A DNA stretch of 64,000 bases from Kutzneria buriramensis (GTDB lineage Bacteria; Actinomycetota; Actinomycetes; Mycobacteriales; Pseudonocardiaceae): the NCBI RefSeq assembly GCF_043575855.1, contig NZ_CP144375.1, positions 9,548,001-9,612,000 on the forward strand. Direction: 5' to 3'. The first letter of the stretch is position 1. The number at the start of each line of letters is the position of its first letter. Shown in pieces: positions 57,403 through 64,000 of this stretch. A program made the position numbers and the translations under genes. The notes beneath the pieces are model-generated. The model saw only the letters and a program-made list of their open reading frames with translations. It was not told the origin of the DNA and ran no database searches.

Positions 57403-58898
57403 TCATCTCGGGCGCGGGCCCGAACGGGCTGATGCTGGCGTGCGAGCTGGCGCTGGCCGGCGTGCGGCCGGTGGTGCTGGAGGCGCTGCCGGAGCCGAGC
57501 ACCGCGCCCAAGGCCAACGGCCTGGTCGGCGAGGTGGTCCGGCTCGTCGACCACCGCGGCCTGTACGAGGCGCTGGCCGGCAAGCCGGGGCCGCCGCTGG
57601 CCAACAGCGGGTTTTTCCCTTACGCGGGAATGTATCTGAACCTCGGGCTGCTCGACGAGAGCCCGCTCTACGTGCTGCCGGTGCCGCAGCGCAAGATCGT
57701 CCAGGTGCTGACCGAGCGGGCGTTCGAACTCGGCGTCGAGATCCGCTACGGCCACGAGCTCGTCGGCCTGAACCAGGACGACGACGGCGTCACCGCGTCG
57801 ATCGCCGGCCCGGACGGGGCTTACGAGCTGCGCACCGGTTACCTCGTCGGCGCGGACGGTGCGCACAGCCCCGTGCGCAAGCTGTCCGGCATCGACTTCG
57901 TCGGCGTCACCTACGACCGGCGCACCCTGCGCATGGCGCACGCCGTGGTGCCGGCCGACTGGATCGACCCGGCCACGCAGGGGCTCAAGATCCCCGGCCA
58001 CGGCGTCGCGTTCCCGTTCGTCGGCATCCGCACCGAGCAGGGCAGCTTCTCCTACGCGCCGCTGCCGGATCACCCGCCGACGATCGCCACCACCGAGTGG
58101 GACGAGCCGCCGGGCGACGAACCGCTGACCATGGACGAGATGCGGGCCAGCGTGCGGCGGGTGCTCGGTGTGGAGGTGCCGCTGGGCGAGCCGAGCGGCG
58201 ACGGCCCGCACCTGATGAACAAGCTCAGCAAGGGAAACACCCGCATCGCCGCGAAGTTCCGCGACGGCAGGGTGTTCCTGCTCGGCGACGCCGCGCACAT
58301 CTTCGCGCACGGCGGCGCGGGGTTGAACCTCGGCATGCAGGACGCCGCCAACCTCGGGTGGAAGCTCGCCGCCGAGATCAACGGCAGCGCGCCGGCGGGG
58401 CTGCTCGACACGTACGAGGCGGAGCGCCGCGCCGCCGCCGAACGCGTTGTCCTGTATGCGGGTGCGACCAACGCCCTGCTCTCGCCCGGCTCGGATGTGA
58501 CGGCGCTGCGCACGGTGTTCGGCGAGCTGTTCAACGACGCCGCCACCGTGCGGAGGTTCGCTGAGCAGATTGCCGGTTCGGACGTCCGCTACGACATGGG
58601 TGTCGACGAACCGCATCCGCTCGTCGGCAAGTTCGTGCCGCCGCTGGAACTCGTGACGCCCGACGGTTCCCTCCGGCTCGCGGAACTCTCCCGTACTGCG
58701 CGCCCCTTGTTGCTGGACTTCACCGGCGGCCTGTCGCGCTTCCAGGGAGCGGTCGACGTGATCACCGCCGACCCGATCGAGGGCGTGCCGGCCGCGGTGC
58801 TGGTCCGGCCGGACGGCTACGTCGCCTGGGCGTCGTCCGCCGAGGGGGTAGAAGCGGCGTTCGAACGGTGGTTCGGCCTGGCCGCGAACCACGTCTGA
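57393..58898 (+). CDS. FAD-dependent monooxygenase, PHBH/aromatic hydroxylase family
   Basis: A 501-residue class A flavoprotein monooxygenase. MDVIISGAGPNGLMLACELALAG is the FAD-binding GxGxxG segment, GYLVGADGAHSPVRKLSGI the DG motif and VFLLGDAAHIFAHGGAGLNLGMQDAANLGWK the GD motif. The C-terminal thioredoxin-like domain (about 400-501) places it with polyketide and rifampicin-type hydroxylases. ATG 57393 has GGAGGGGG upstream and overlaps the tetR stop. With the MFS gene and TetR operator, it could inactivate a toxic aromatic compound or modify a metabolite before export. Its last 82 bp overlap the convergent methyltransferase gene. Confidence 0.92.
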   Translation: MDVIISGAGPNGLMLACELALAGVRPVVLEALPEPSTAPKANGLVGEVVRLVDHRGLYEALAGKPGPPLANSGFFPYAGMYLNLGLLDESPLYVLPVPQRKIVQVLTERAFELGVEIRYGHELVGLNQDDDGVTASIAGPDGAYELRTGYLVGADGAHSPVRKLSGIDFVGVTYDRRTLRMAHAVVPADWIDPATQGLKIPGHGVAFPFVGIRTEQGSFSYAPLPDHPPTIATTEWDEPPGDEPLTMDEMRASVRRVLGVEVPLGEPSGDGPHLMNKLSKGNTRIAAKFRDGRVFLLGDAAHIFAHGGAGLNLGMQDAANLGWKLAAEINGSAPAGLLDTYEAERRAAAERVVLYAGATNALLSPGSDVTALRTVFGELFNDAATVRRFAEQIAGSDVRYDMGVDEPHPLVGKFVPPLELVTPDGSLRLAELSRTARPLLLDFTGGLSRFQGAVDVITADPIEGVPAAVLVRPDGYVAWASSAEGVEAAFERWFGLAANHV

Positions 58899-59500
58899 TC
58901 CTCGGTCAGCCATCCGTCGAACCGTAGACCGACCTGTGCCAGCTCAAGGTCCGCTATGGACAGTCGCTGCGCGGTGAAGGCGTGCTCCCAGTGGCGGTCG
59001 GCCGAGTCGTAGTGCACGGTCGCGGACAGGAGATCGCCGTCCCGGACGATGTCCCGGACGGCGATCTCCACCGGCCCGGCCGGGCGCGGCACGGAGTCCA
59101 CGGTGTCGAACCAGGCCGCCGGATGCCACTGGACCAGCACCCGTCCGGCGGCGTGATGTGCCGCCGTGGCAAGCAATGCCCGCCGAAGTTCGGCGTCCGG
59201 TGTGTTGACGAGGTGGCTCGCCAGCACCACCGTGTCGAAGCGGCGGTCGAGCCGCAGCGTCTCGATGTCGGCCCGGACGGTCTCGGCATTCCGGACATGG
59301 CCGAGCATTTCTCCGGAGTTGTCGACGGCGACGACCGGATGTCCCAGCGCCGCAATCGGTTCCGTGACGCGGCCGGCGCCCGCGCCGAGCTCCAGCACGC
59401 TGCCGCCGGCCGGTGTCGACGCGTGGACCAGGGCCGCCTCGCCGAAGTCCGGCAGCAGCGCGTAGAGCTCGACGGGGCTGCCGTCCGCTGAGGTGTTCAC
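58817..59500 (-). CDS. SAM-dependent class I methyltransferase
   Basis: A 227-residue methyltransferase: VLELGAGAGRVTEPIAALGH is motif I, VVAVDNSGEMLGHVRN motif II, RFDTVVLASHLVNTPD motif III. GTG 59500 follows GGGGGA closely and is preferred to ATG 59521. Its 3' end overlaps the end of the monooxygenase gene by 82 bp on the opposite strand; the last 20 residues (SNAASTPSADDAQAT) look unstructured and may be an acquired read-through tail. It is divergent from the chitinase gene. Substrate unknown. Confidence 0.85.
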   Translation of the reverse strand: MNTSADGSPVELYALLPDFGEAALVHASTPAGGSVLELGAGAGRVTEPIAALGHPVVAVDNSGEMLGHVRNAETVRADIETLRLDRRFDTVVLASHLVNTPDAELRRALLATAAHHAAGRVLVQWHPAAWFDTVDSVPRPAGPVEIAVRDIVRDGDLLSATVHYDSADRHWEHAFTAQRLSIADLELAQVGLRFDGWLTEDQTWFAARPNHRSNAASTPSADDAQAT

Positions 59501-59579
59501 TTTTCCCCCACTGTCGTGCATGTATGTGAACTTCAACTGTGGCGCGAAGTTGCGGCGCTGTCGACCCTTGACACCGTGA

Positions 59580-59595
59580 ACTGGTCTAGTCCACC
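59580..59595 (+). promoter_or_regulatory. DasR-responsive element (dre-like) before the chitinase gene
   Basis: ACTGGTCTAGTCCACC matches the streptomycete DasR consensus ACTGGTCTAGACCACT at 14 of 16 positions. It lies 41 bp before the chitinase ATG, directly behind a TTGACA hexamer at 59568. Control by a GntR-type N-acetylglucosamine sensor is inferred; no such regulator is in the window. Confidence 0.65.
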
Positions 59596-59635
59596 GTGGG
59601 CGCACCCTGCCGCGACACCGAGGAAGTGACCCTGC

Positions 59636-60610
59636 ATGAAGCGACTCACCACGGCGCTGGCCGTGTCCGCGCTCGCCGCGCTGGCCTGCGCCGCGCCGGC
59701 CCAGGCCGCGCCGAACGCGTTCCCCGCCAAGTTCTTCGCGCCGTACGTGGACACCGGCCTGAGCAACACCACCCTGACCACGGTGGCCAGCAGCTACGGC
59801 ACGAAGTACTTCACGCTGGCGTTCGTCGACGGCGCTGGCTGCAGGTGGTCGATGCCGAACTCGTCCGGCTGGCAGACGCAGGTGAGCAACCTGCGCAAGG
59901 CCGGCGGCGACGTGATCATCTCGTTCGGCGGCTGGACCTCCGACAACGGCGGCACCGACCTCGGTGCGACCTGCTCCTCGCCGAGCGCGGCGGCCACCCA
60001 GATCGAGAACGTGGTGACCACGTTCAACGCCACCCGCCTGGACTTCGACATCGAGGCGGCGGCGATCACCAACGCCACCGACGTCGACCGCACCACCAAG
60101 GCACTGGCGCTGGTCCGCACGTGGGCCAGCGGCAAGGGGCGCAGCCTGTCGATCTCCTACACCATCCCGACCTTCCCGACCGGCCTGAGCTCCGACGGCG
60201 TCACGCTGCTCAAGACCGGCAAGAACAACAAGTTCACGCCGGATGTGGTCAACGTGATGTCCATGGACTACGGCACCTCCGGCACCGAGATGGGCAACGC
60301 GTCCAACTCGGCGGTGGACGCCGCGGCCGGCCAGGTCGCGTCGGTGTTCGGCAAGACCAGCGCGCAGGCGTTCGCGATGATGGGCAACACGCCCATGATC
60401 GGTCAGAACGACAGCGCCGGCGAGATCTTCTCGCTCGCCGACGCGGCCAGCGTCGTGTCGCATGCCCAGTCGAAGGGCATCAAGATGGTGTCGTTCTGGT
60501 CGGAGGGCCGCGACAACGGCGGCTGCGCCGGCACGAAGACGGCCTCGTCGACGTGCAGCGGCATCAGTCAGGGCGCGGGCGCGTTCACGAAGGCGTTCCA
60601 GAAGTTCTGA
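59636..60610 (+). CDS. Secreted chitinase, glycoside hydrolase family 18
   Basis: A 324-residue exported chitinase. The signal peptide MKRLTTALAVSALAALACA ends near AQA/AP. The TIM barrel shows FAPYVDTGLSN, DVIISFGGWTSDNGG (the SxGG motif) and the catalytic RLDFDIE motif with E140 as proton donor, plus VNVMSMDYG and a late Trp in MVSFWSEGRDNGG. No chitin-binding domain is fused. GAGGAAGTGA precedes the ATG. The dre-like site in front suggests induction through N-acetylglucosamine signalling. Its end overlaps the convergent dehydratase gene by 26 bp. Confidence 0.93.
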   Translation: MKRLTTALAVSALAALACAAPAQAAPNAFPAKFFAPYVDTGLSNTTLTTVASSYGTKYFTLAFVDGAGCRWSMPNSSGWQTQVSNLRKAGGDVIISFGGWTSDNGGTDLGATCSSPSAAATQIENVVTTFNATRLDFDIEAAAITNATDVDRTTKALALVRTWASGKGRSLSISYTIPTFPTGLSSDGVTLLKTGKNNKFTPDVVNVMSMDYGTSGTEMGNASNSAVDAAAGQVASVFGKTSAQAFAMMGNTPMIGQNDSAGEIFSLADAASVVSHAQSKGIKMVSFWSEGRDNGGCAGTKTASSTCSGISQGAGAFTKAFQKF

Positions 60611-61538
60611 GCACGTCCGCGGTGGCGATGTTGCCGCCGCAGACGACCAGTCCGAGCCGGGCGTCGGGTCCGATCCTGTCCAGCACGCGGCGTGCCGCGG
60701 GCAGCAGGCACCCGGCGGCCGGCTCGGCCCACACCTTCGCGTGGTCGGCCAGATCCAGAGTCCCTTGCATGGCATCGGAATCCGACACCAGCAGCACCTC
60801 TTCCACCACAGTGGACACATGGTCGTAGGTCAGCTGCGACACGGTCGGCGCGCAGAGCGTGGACACGGACGACGTCAGTGTGGTCGTCACGGGACCGCCG
60901 GCGGCGAGCGCGTCGGTCATCGCTTGCGCGCCTTCGGTCTCCACGCCCCAGACCCGGATTCCCGGCCGCTGTGCATGCAGTGCGACGGCGACGCCGGAGA
61001 TCAGGGCGCCACCGCCGATGCTGACCAGGACGTCCGTCAACTCGCCGGCGTCCTGGCCGAATTCCAGCCCGACCGTCCCCTGTCCGGCCAGGACAACGGG
61101 ATCGGCGAACGGGTGCAGCAGCGTGAGCCCGTCCAGCTGGAGTTGGTCCATCAACGCGAACGCGCTCGCCATGTCCTCGGTCAACCGGACGTCCGCGCCG
61201 GCCCTGCGCGCCGCCGCGGCGGCACGGGCCGGCGCGGACTTGGGCATTACGACCGTCGCGGCGACGCCGAGCGCCCCGGCCATCACGGCGACGCCGATCG
61301 CGTGGTTGCCGCCGCTGACCGCCACCACGCCGGCGGCTCGCTCGGCGTCGGTCATCGCCAGCAGCTTCGACGCCGCGCCGCGCACCTTGAACGAGCCGCC
61401 GCGCTGGAGCAGCTCCAGCTTCGCCGTCACCGGCACGCCGAGCAGGGCGGACAGGCCCGGGCTGGGCACGGTCGGCGTCCGCAGCACGTGCCCGGCGATC
61501 CGCTCGGCCGCCGCCTCGATGTCGGTGATGTCGACCAC
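60585..61538 (-). CDS. Threonine/serine dehydratase-like PLP enzyme
   Basis: A 317-residue fold-type II PLP enzyme. RGGSFKVRGA carries the PLP lysine (K51), SGGNHAIGVA binds the phosphate side, and SIGGGALISGVA is the glycine loop. There is no C-terminal ACT domain, so it is a catabolic or racemase-like type, not feedback-inhibited IlvA. It should deaminate Thr or Ser to the oxoacid. GTG 61538 has AAGGAG 6 bp upstream. It is divergent from the thioredoxin-reductase-like gene across a short palindrome, with an Lrp/AsnC regulator gene nearby that may control both. Confidence 0.9.
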   Translation of the reverse strand: MVDITDIEAAAERIAGHVLRTPTVPSPGLSALLGVPVTAKLELLQRGGSFKVRGAASKLLAMTDAERAAGVVAVSGGNHAIGVAVMAGALGVAATVVMPKSAPARAAAAARRAGADVRLTEDMASAFALMDQLQLDGLTLLHPFADPVVLAGQGTVGLEFGQDAGELTDVLVSIGGGALISGVAVALHAQRPGIRVWGVETEGAQAMTDALAAGGPVTTTLTSSVSTLCAPTVSQLTYDHVSTVVEEVLLVSDSDAMQGTLDLADHAKVWAEPAAGCLLPAARRVLDRIGPDARLGLVVCGGNIATADVLRTSGTPS

Positions 61539-61564
61539 TGCCGCTCCTTGTTGCCGAACCAGCA

Positions 61565-61582
61565 AGTTTCGTTGCCGAAACT
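61565..61582. promoter_or_regulatory. Palindrome AGTTTCG-N4-CGAAACT between divergent genes
   Basis: Perfect 7-bp arms (61565-61571 and 61576-61582) lie midway between the dehydratase and oxidoreductase starts. GTTGCCGAA occurs twice around it (61551 and 61571). The half-site AGTTTCG recurs at 63428, just before the Lrp/AsnC gene, which suggests that regulator as its binder. Confidence 0.55.
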
Positions 61583-61607
61583 CGCCGGGCGTCCGCATCA
61601 TCGCACC

Positions 61608-62495
61608 ATGAACGATAGCTACGACGTGATCGTGATCGGCGGCGGTGCCGCTGGGCTGAGCGGGGCGCTGACCTTGAGCAGGGCCCGTCGTTCGGTGCTG
61701 GTGATCGACGCCGGCCGGCCGCGCAACGCAGCGGCTTCGAATGCCCACAACTACCTCGGCCGCGAGGGTGTCAACCCGTTCGAGCTGCTCCGGATCGGCC
61801 GGGCCGAGGTCGAGGGCTACGGCGGCGAGATCCGACGGGGCGAGGCCGTGAAGGCCTCTCGCACGGACGCCGGCTTCGCGGTGGAGCTGGCCGACGGATC
61901 CACAGTGGAGGGTCGGCGGCTGCTGGTCGCCACCGGGTTGACCGACGAGTTGCCGGACATCGCCGGGGTGGCGGAGCGGTGGGGCAAGGATGTGCTGCAC
62001 TGCCCGTACTGCCACGGCTGGGAGGTGCGGGATCGCAACATCGGGGTCATCGGCGGCGGGCCACTGTCCGTGCACCAGGCGCTGACGTGGCGGCAGTGGA
62101 GCGCCGACATCACCTTCTATCCCAACGACATCGTCGAACTCGATGAGGCGCAGCGCCGGCAGTTCGAGGCGCGGGGCATTCGTGTCGTCGAAGGGCCGGT
62201 GCGGAGCCTGGACGACCTGGACCACGAGGCGTTCGTGGTGGCGACGAAGATGATGTCCAACGCCGACGTGCTGGCGGGCCTTGGGCTTGTCGCCGAGGAC
62301 CACCCGGCGGGGCGGTTCGTCCCAGCCGACGGCGAGGCGACGTCCGTGCCGGGCGTGTGGGTCGCCGGCAACGTGACGAACCTCGCCGAGCAGGTGATCG
62401 GCGCGGCGGCGGCCGGCGTGCGGGCCGCGGCGGCGATCAACTTCGACCTGATCACCGAGGAGACCGAGGCCGCGGTGGCGTCGCTGGGCGCTTGA
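61608..62495 (+). CDS. Thioredoxin-reductase-like FAD/NAD(P) oxidoreductase with CPYC dithiol
   Basis: A 295-residue flavoprotein. YDVIVIGGGAAGLSGALTLSRA binds FAD, the redox-active pair is C132-C135 in LHCPYCHGWEVRD, and IGVIGGGPLSVHQALTW is the NAD(P)-site region. VWVAGNVTN closes the FAD fold. The CPYCHGWE variant and short length match the group that includes dithiol oxidases such as HlmI and GliT as well as uncharacterised actinobacterial enzymes, so thioredoxin reduction is not assured. ATG 61608 is clear from family alignment. Its end overlaps the convergent Lrp/AsnC gene by 44 bp. Confidence 0.88.
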   Translation: MNDSYDVIVIGGGAAGLSGALTLSRARRSVLVIDAGRPRNAAASNAHNYLGREGVNPFELLRIGRAEVEGYGGEIRRGEAVKASRTDAGFAVELADGSTVEGRRLLVATGLTDELPDIAGVAERWGKDVLHCPYCHGWEVRDRNIGVIGGGPLSVHQALTWRQWSADITFYPNDIVELDEAQRRQFEARGIRVVEGPVRSLDDLDHEAFVVATKMMSNADVLAGLGLVAEDHPAGRFVPADGEATSVPGVWVAGNVTNLAEQVIGAAAAGVRAAAAINFDLITEETEAAVASLGA

Positions 62496-63408
62496 CGGCG
62501 CGGCCGACGAGCACCGTGTCCACCGAGTGCACGCCCAGTGCGCCGAGGTCGCGGGTGACCAGGTGATAGAGCTCGTCGAGGTCGCGCACCCAGACGGCGA
62601 CCTGGAGGTTGGTCTGGCCGGTGGTGGCGACCGTGCCGTGCGAGGCGGGATGTTCGGCCATGGCGCGGCCTACCGAGTCCAAACGGGACGGTTCGACCTG
62701 GATCCAGAGGTTCGCGTCGACCACGAGGCCGGCGCGGCGGGGATCGAACAGCACCTGGGTGCGTAGCGCCCCGGTCCGGGCGAGTGCCGCGATTCGGCGG
62801 CGCACGGTCGATTCCGGCAGGCCAGTCCGCTCAGCCACGGATGCCGCCGAGGCGCGGCCGTCGTCGTCGAGCGCGGCCAGAACAGACAGGTCTGTGTCGT
62901 CCACTGTGGACGTACCGGTTGGAGCTGCTGTCAGGGCATGGCGTTCCTCATCGGTGAGCACGCCGAGCCGCCATTCGGGGGCCTCGCCGAACACGTGCAA
63001 GACGGTCTTCGCCTCGACCGAGGTGACGGCCTTCGTTGCGGGCAAAAGATTGTGGAGCAGGCCGCTGCGGGTGCTGGCGTGTGTGAACATGACCGCGCTG
63101 ATCTCGTCGCCGGCCGCCGTCAGGTCGATGAACGGCACGTCGTCGCGGGCCGCCAGCGCGGCAGCGATGGCGTCCACCTTGCCGCGCAACACCTTGATGC
63201 GGAGCAGCATCGCGCCTAGACCCGGCGGGCGCTCGCGGACCGTCGTCACGCGGATCGTGCCGTCGCCGAGCAGCGCCGACCACCGTCGCCGCACCGTCCG
63301 GATGTTGATGCCCAGTACCTCGGAGGCCCGCTCGGCCGTCAGCCGGCCGTCGCACTGGAGTGCCTCGATCAGCTGCAGATCGCGCTCGTCGAGGACCTCA
63401 ACCGCCAT
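62452..63408 (-). CDS. Lrp/AsnC-family regulator with two DNA-binding modules
   Basis: A 318-residue tandem AsnC protein, twice the usual 150. Each half has a helix-turn-helix, LDERDLQLIEALQCDGRLT with GINIRTVRRRWSALL in the first and DLSVLAALDDDGRASAASVAERTGLPESTVRRRI in the second, followed by a ligand-binding RAM-like domain. Such doubled regulators are common in actinobacteria. ATG 63408 is chosen; GTG 63420 is possible. The AGTTTCG half-site at 63428, also in the dehydratase/oxidoreductase promoter, suggests autoregulation and control of that pair, perhaps in response to an amino acid. Confidence 0.88.
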   Translation of the reverse strand: MAVEVLDERDLQLIEALQCDGRLTAERASEVLGINIRTVRRRWSALLGDGTIRVTTVRERPPGLGAMLLRIKVLRGKVDAIAAALAARDDVPFIDLTAAGDEISAVMFTHASTRSGLLHNLLPATKAVTSVEAKTVLHVFGEAPEWRLGVLTDEERHALTAAPTGTSTVDDTDLSVLAALDDDGRASAASVAERTGLPESTVRRRIAALARTGALRTQVLFDPRRAGLVVDANLWIQVEPSRLDSVGRAMAEHPASHGTVATTGQTNLQVAVWVRDLDELYHLVTRDLGALGVHSVDTVLVGRAVKRPATPPRPRSPR

Positions 63409-63490
63409 CTCAGACGTCACAATAAGCAGTTTCGCTCACATTGGGCGTTCGTGACAGTCTGGATCCGCCAACTGGGTGGAGAGTTTGGGT

Positions 63491-64000
63491 ATGGAACTCA
63501 TCGAGCGCATGACCTCCGCCGCCGAAGCCGTCGCCTCCTTCGTCGAGACGCAGCGGCCCCCGCTCGTGAAGCCGGACTCGTGGCCCGAGTTCGCCGCGAT
63601 CTTCGACGCCGTCGACAAGCCGGCGTCCGCGCTGCTCGCCGAGCACCTGGAGCCGCTGCGACCGGGCGTGCGCTGGGCGGACGAGATGCGCGCCGAGATT
63701 CCCGCGGTGGGCGACGTGTGGGTCGTCGACACCATCGACGGTGCCGTGCAGTTCCTCCAGGGGCTGCCGCAGTGGTGCGTGAGTGTGACGCTCATGCGGG
63801 ACCGCGAGCCCGTCGCCACCGTGCTGCACTCGTCGGTGCTCGGCGAGACGTACAGCGCCTCACTCGGCGGCGGTGCCTTCCGCAACGGCGTGCGGATCAC
63901 GCCGTCCACGAAGACCGATCTGTCGGTTTGCCTGCTCGCCACCAACCAGCCCCCCCACCGTCGCCGACGATCAGTCAGCCGTTGCCGCCGCGGGCCGCTC
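63491..64000 (+). CDS. Inositol monophosphatase family protein (3' truncated, probable frameshift)
   Basis: The gene starts at ATG 63491 and runs off the window. Visible residues show VWVVDTIDGAVQFLQGLPQW, the metal-binding DxxDG motif of the family, then a phosphatase-like fold with EPVATVLHSSVLGETYSA. At a run of seven Cs (63950-63956) the frame goes from LLATNQPP into an Arg-rich stretch (HRRRRSV). One C fewer would read TVADDQSAVAAAGR, as expected for a real protein. It is therefore probably frameshifted, by mutation or sequencing error. It is divergent from the Lrp/AsnC gene. Confidence 0.75.
   Translation, partial: MELIERMTSAAEAVASFVETQRPPLVKPDSWPEFAAIFDAVDKPASALLAEHLEPLRPGVRWADEMRAEIPAVGDVWVVDTIDGAVQFLQGLPQWCVSVTLMRDREPVATVLHSSVLGETYSASLGGGAFRNGVRITPSTKTDLSVCLLATNQPPHRRRRSVSRCRRGPL

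Noticed and set aside
55348..59500. A secondary-metabolite gene cluster
   Set aside because: An MFS exporter, TetR, monooxygenase and methyltransferase are suggestive, but no core biosynthetic gene (PKS, NRPS, terpene or RiPP) is present in the window.

Overview
The window is high-GC DNA from a filamentous-type actinobacterium, most likely a member of the Pseudonocardiales. This rests on the Pup-proteasome gene set (dop, pup, prcB, prcA, pafA, pafB, pafC), a DevS/DevR (DosR-type) locus, many GTG starts and possibly leaderless genes, and Streptomyces-like secreted enzymes. The genus cannot be fixed from the sequence alone. The first gene (FtsX-type permease) and the last gene (inositol-monophosphatase-like) are cut by the window edges.

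Layout. 1-4.8 kb: end of an ABC permease, then dop-pup-prcB-prcA, closed by a strong hairpin terminator. 5.0-16.5 kb: a polymorphic-toxin module made of a secreted DNRLRE/LamG protein, an Rhs/YD-repeat protein with a C-terminal YwqJ-type deaminase domain, and a likely immunity protein. It separates prcA from pafA. 16.9-24.2 kb: a PAP2-diacylglycerol-kinase fusion facing away from pafA, then pafB-pafC, a small membrane protein in the slot usually held by tatA, tatC and a second diacylglycerol-kinase-like gene. 24.2-32.3 kb: leftward genes comprising three tandem paralogous membrane-anchored proteins of unknown function, a PEP-mutase-family enzyme, a secreted DUF4038 glycosidase and a GNAT acetyltransferase. 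32.5-36.5 kb: secreted DUF1080 protein, GH36 alpha-galactosidase, SAM methyltransferase. 36.7-42.7 kb: a peptide/nickel-type ABC transporter operon with a duplicated 77-bp element forming two tiny overlapping ORFs, then a pentapeptide-repeat protein. 42.7-46.5 kb: a large unknown protein and a CocE/NonD hydrolase. 46.7-50 kb: two small unknown genes, a SigB-like sigma factor and a lipoprotein solute receptor. 50-55.3 kb: patatin-like protein and a DevR-type locus (pyridoxamine-oxidase-like protein, DevS kinase, DevR, Acg-like nitroreductase). 55.3-59.5 kb: MFS exporter, TetR regulator with a striking operator, FAD monooxygenase, methyltransferase. 59.6-64 kb: GH18 chitinase with a DasR-like site, threonine-dehydratase-like enzyme, thioredoxin-reductase-like dithiol oxidoreductase, a double Lrp/AsnC regulator and a possibly frameshifted inositol-monophosphatase-like gene.

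How it works together. Dop, PafA, Pup and PrcBA tag and degrade proteins. PafB/PafC form the WYL-type regulator known from mycobacteria to drive a DNA-damage response. The DevS/DevR locus has the heme-ligand pattern of an oxygen sensor and two candidate DevR boxes in front of its likely targets. The secreted glycosidases, chitinase and receptors suggest a saprophytic soil life. A family of about 50-bp palindromic repeats (about ten copies) sits only between genes. No transposase, CRISPR array, tRNA or rRNA was seen.
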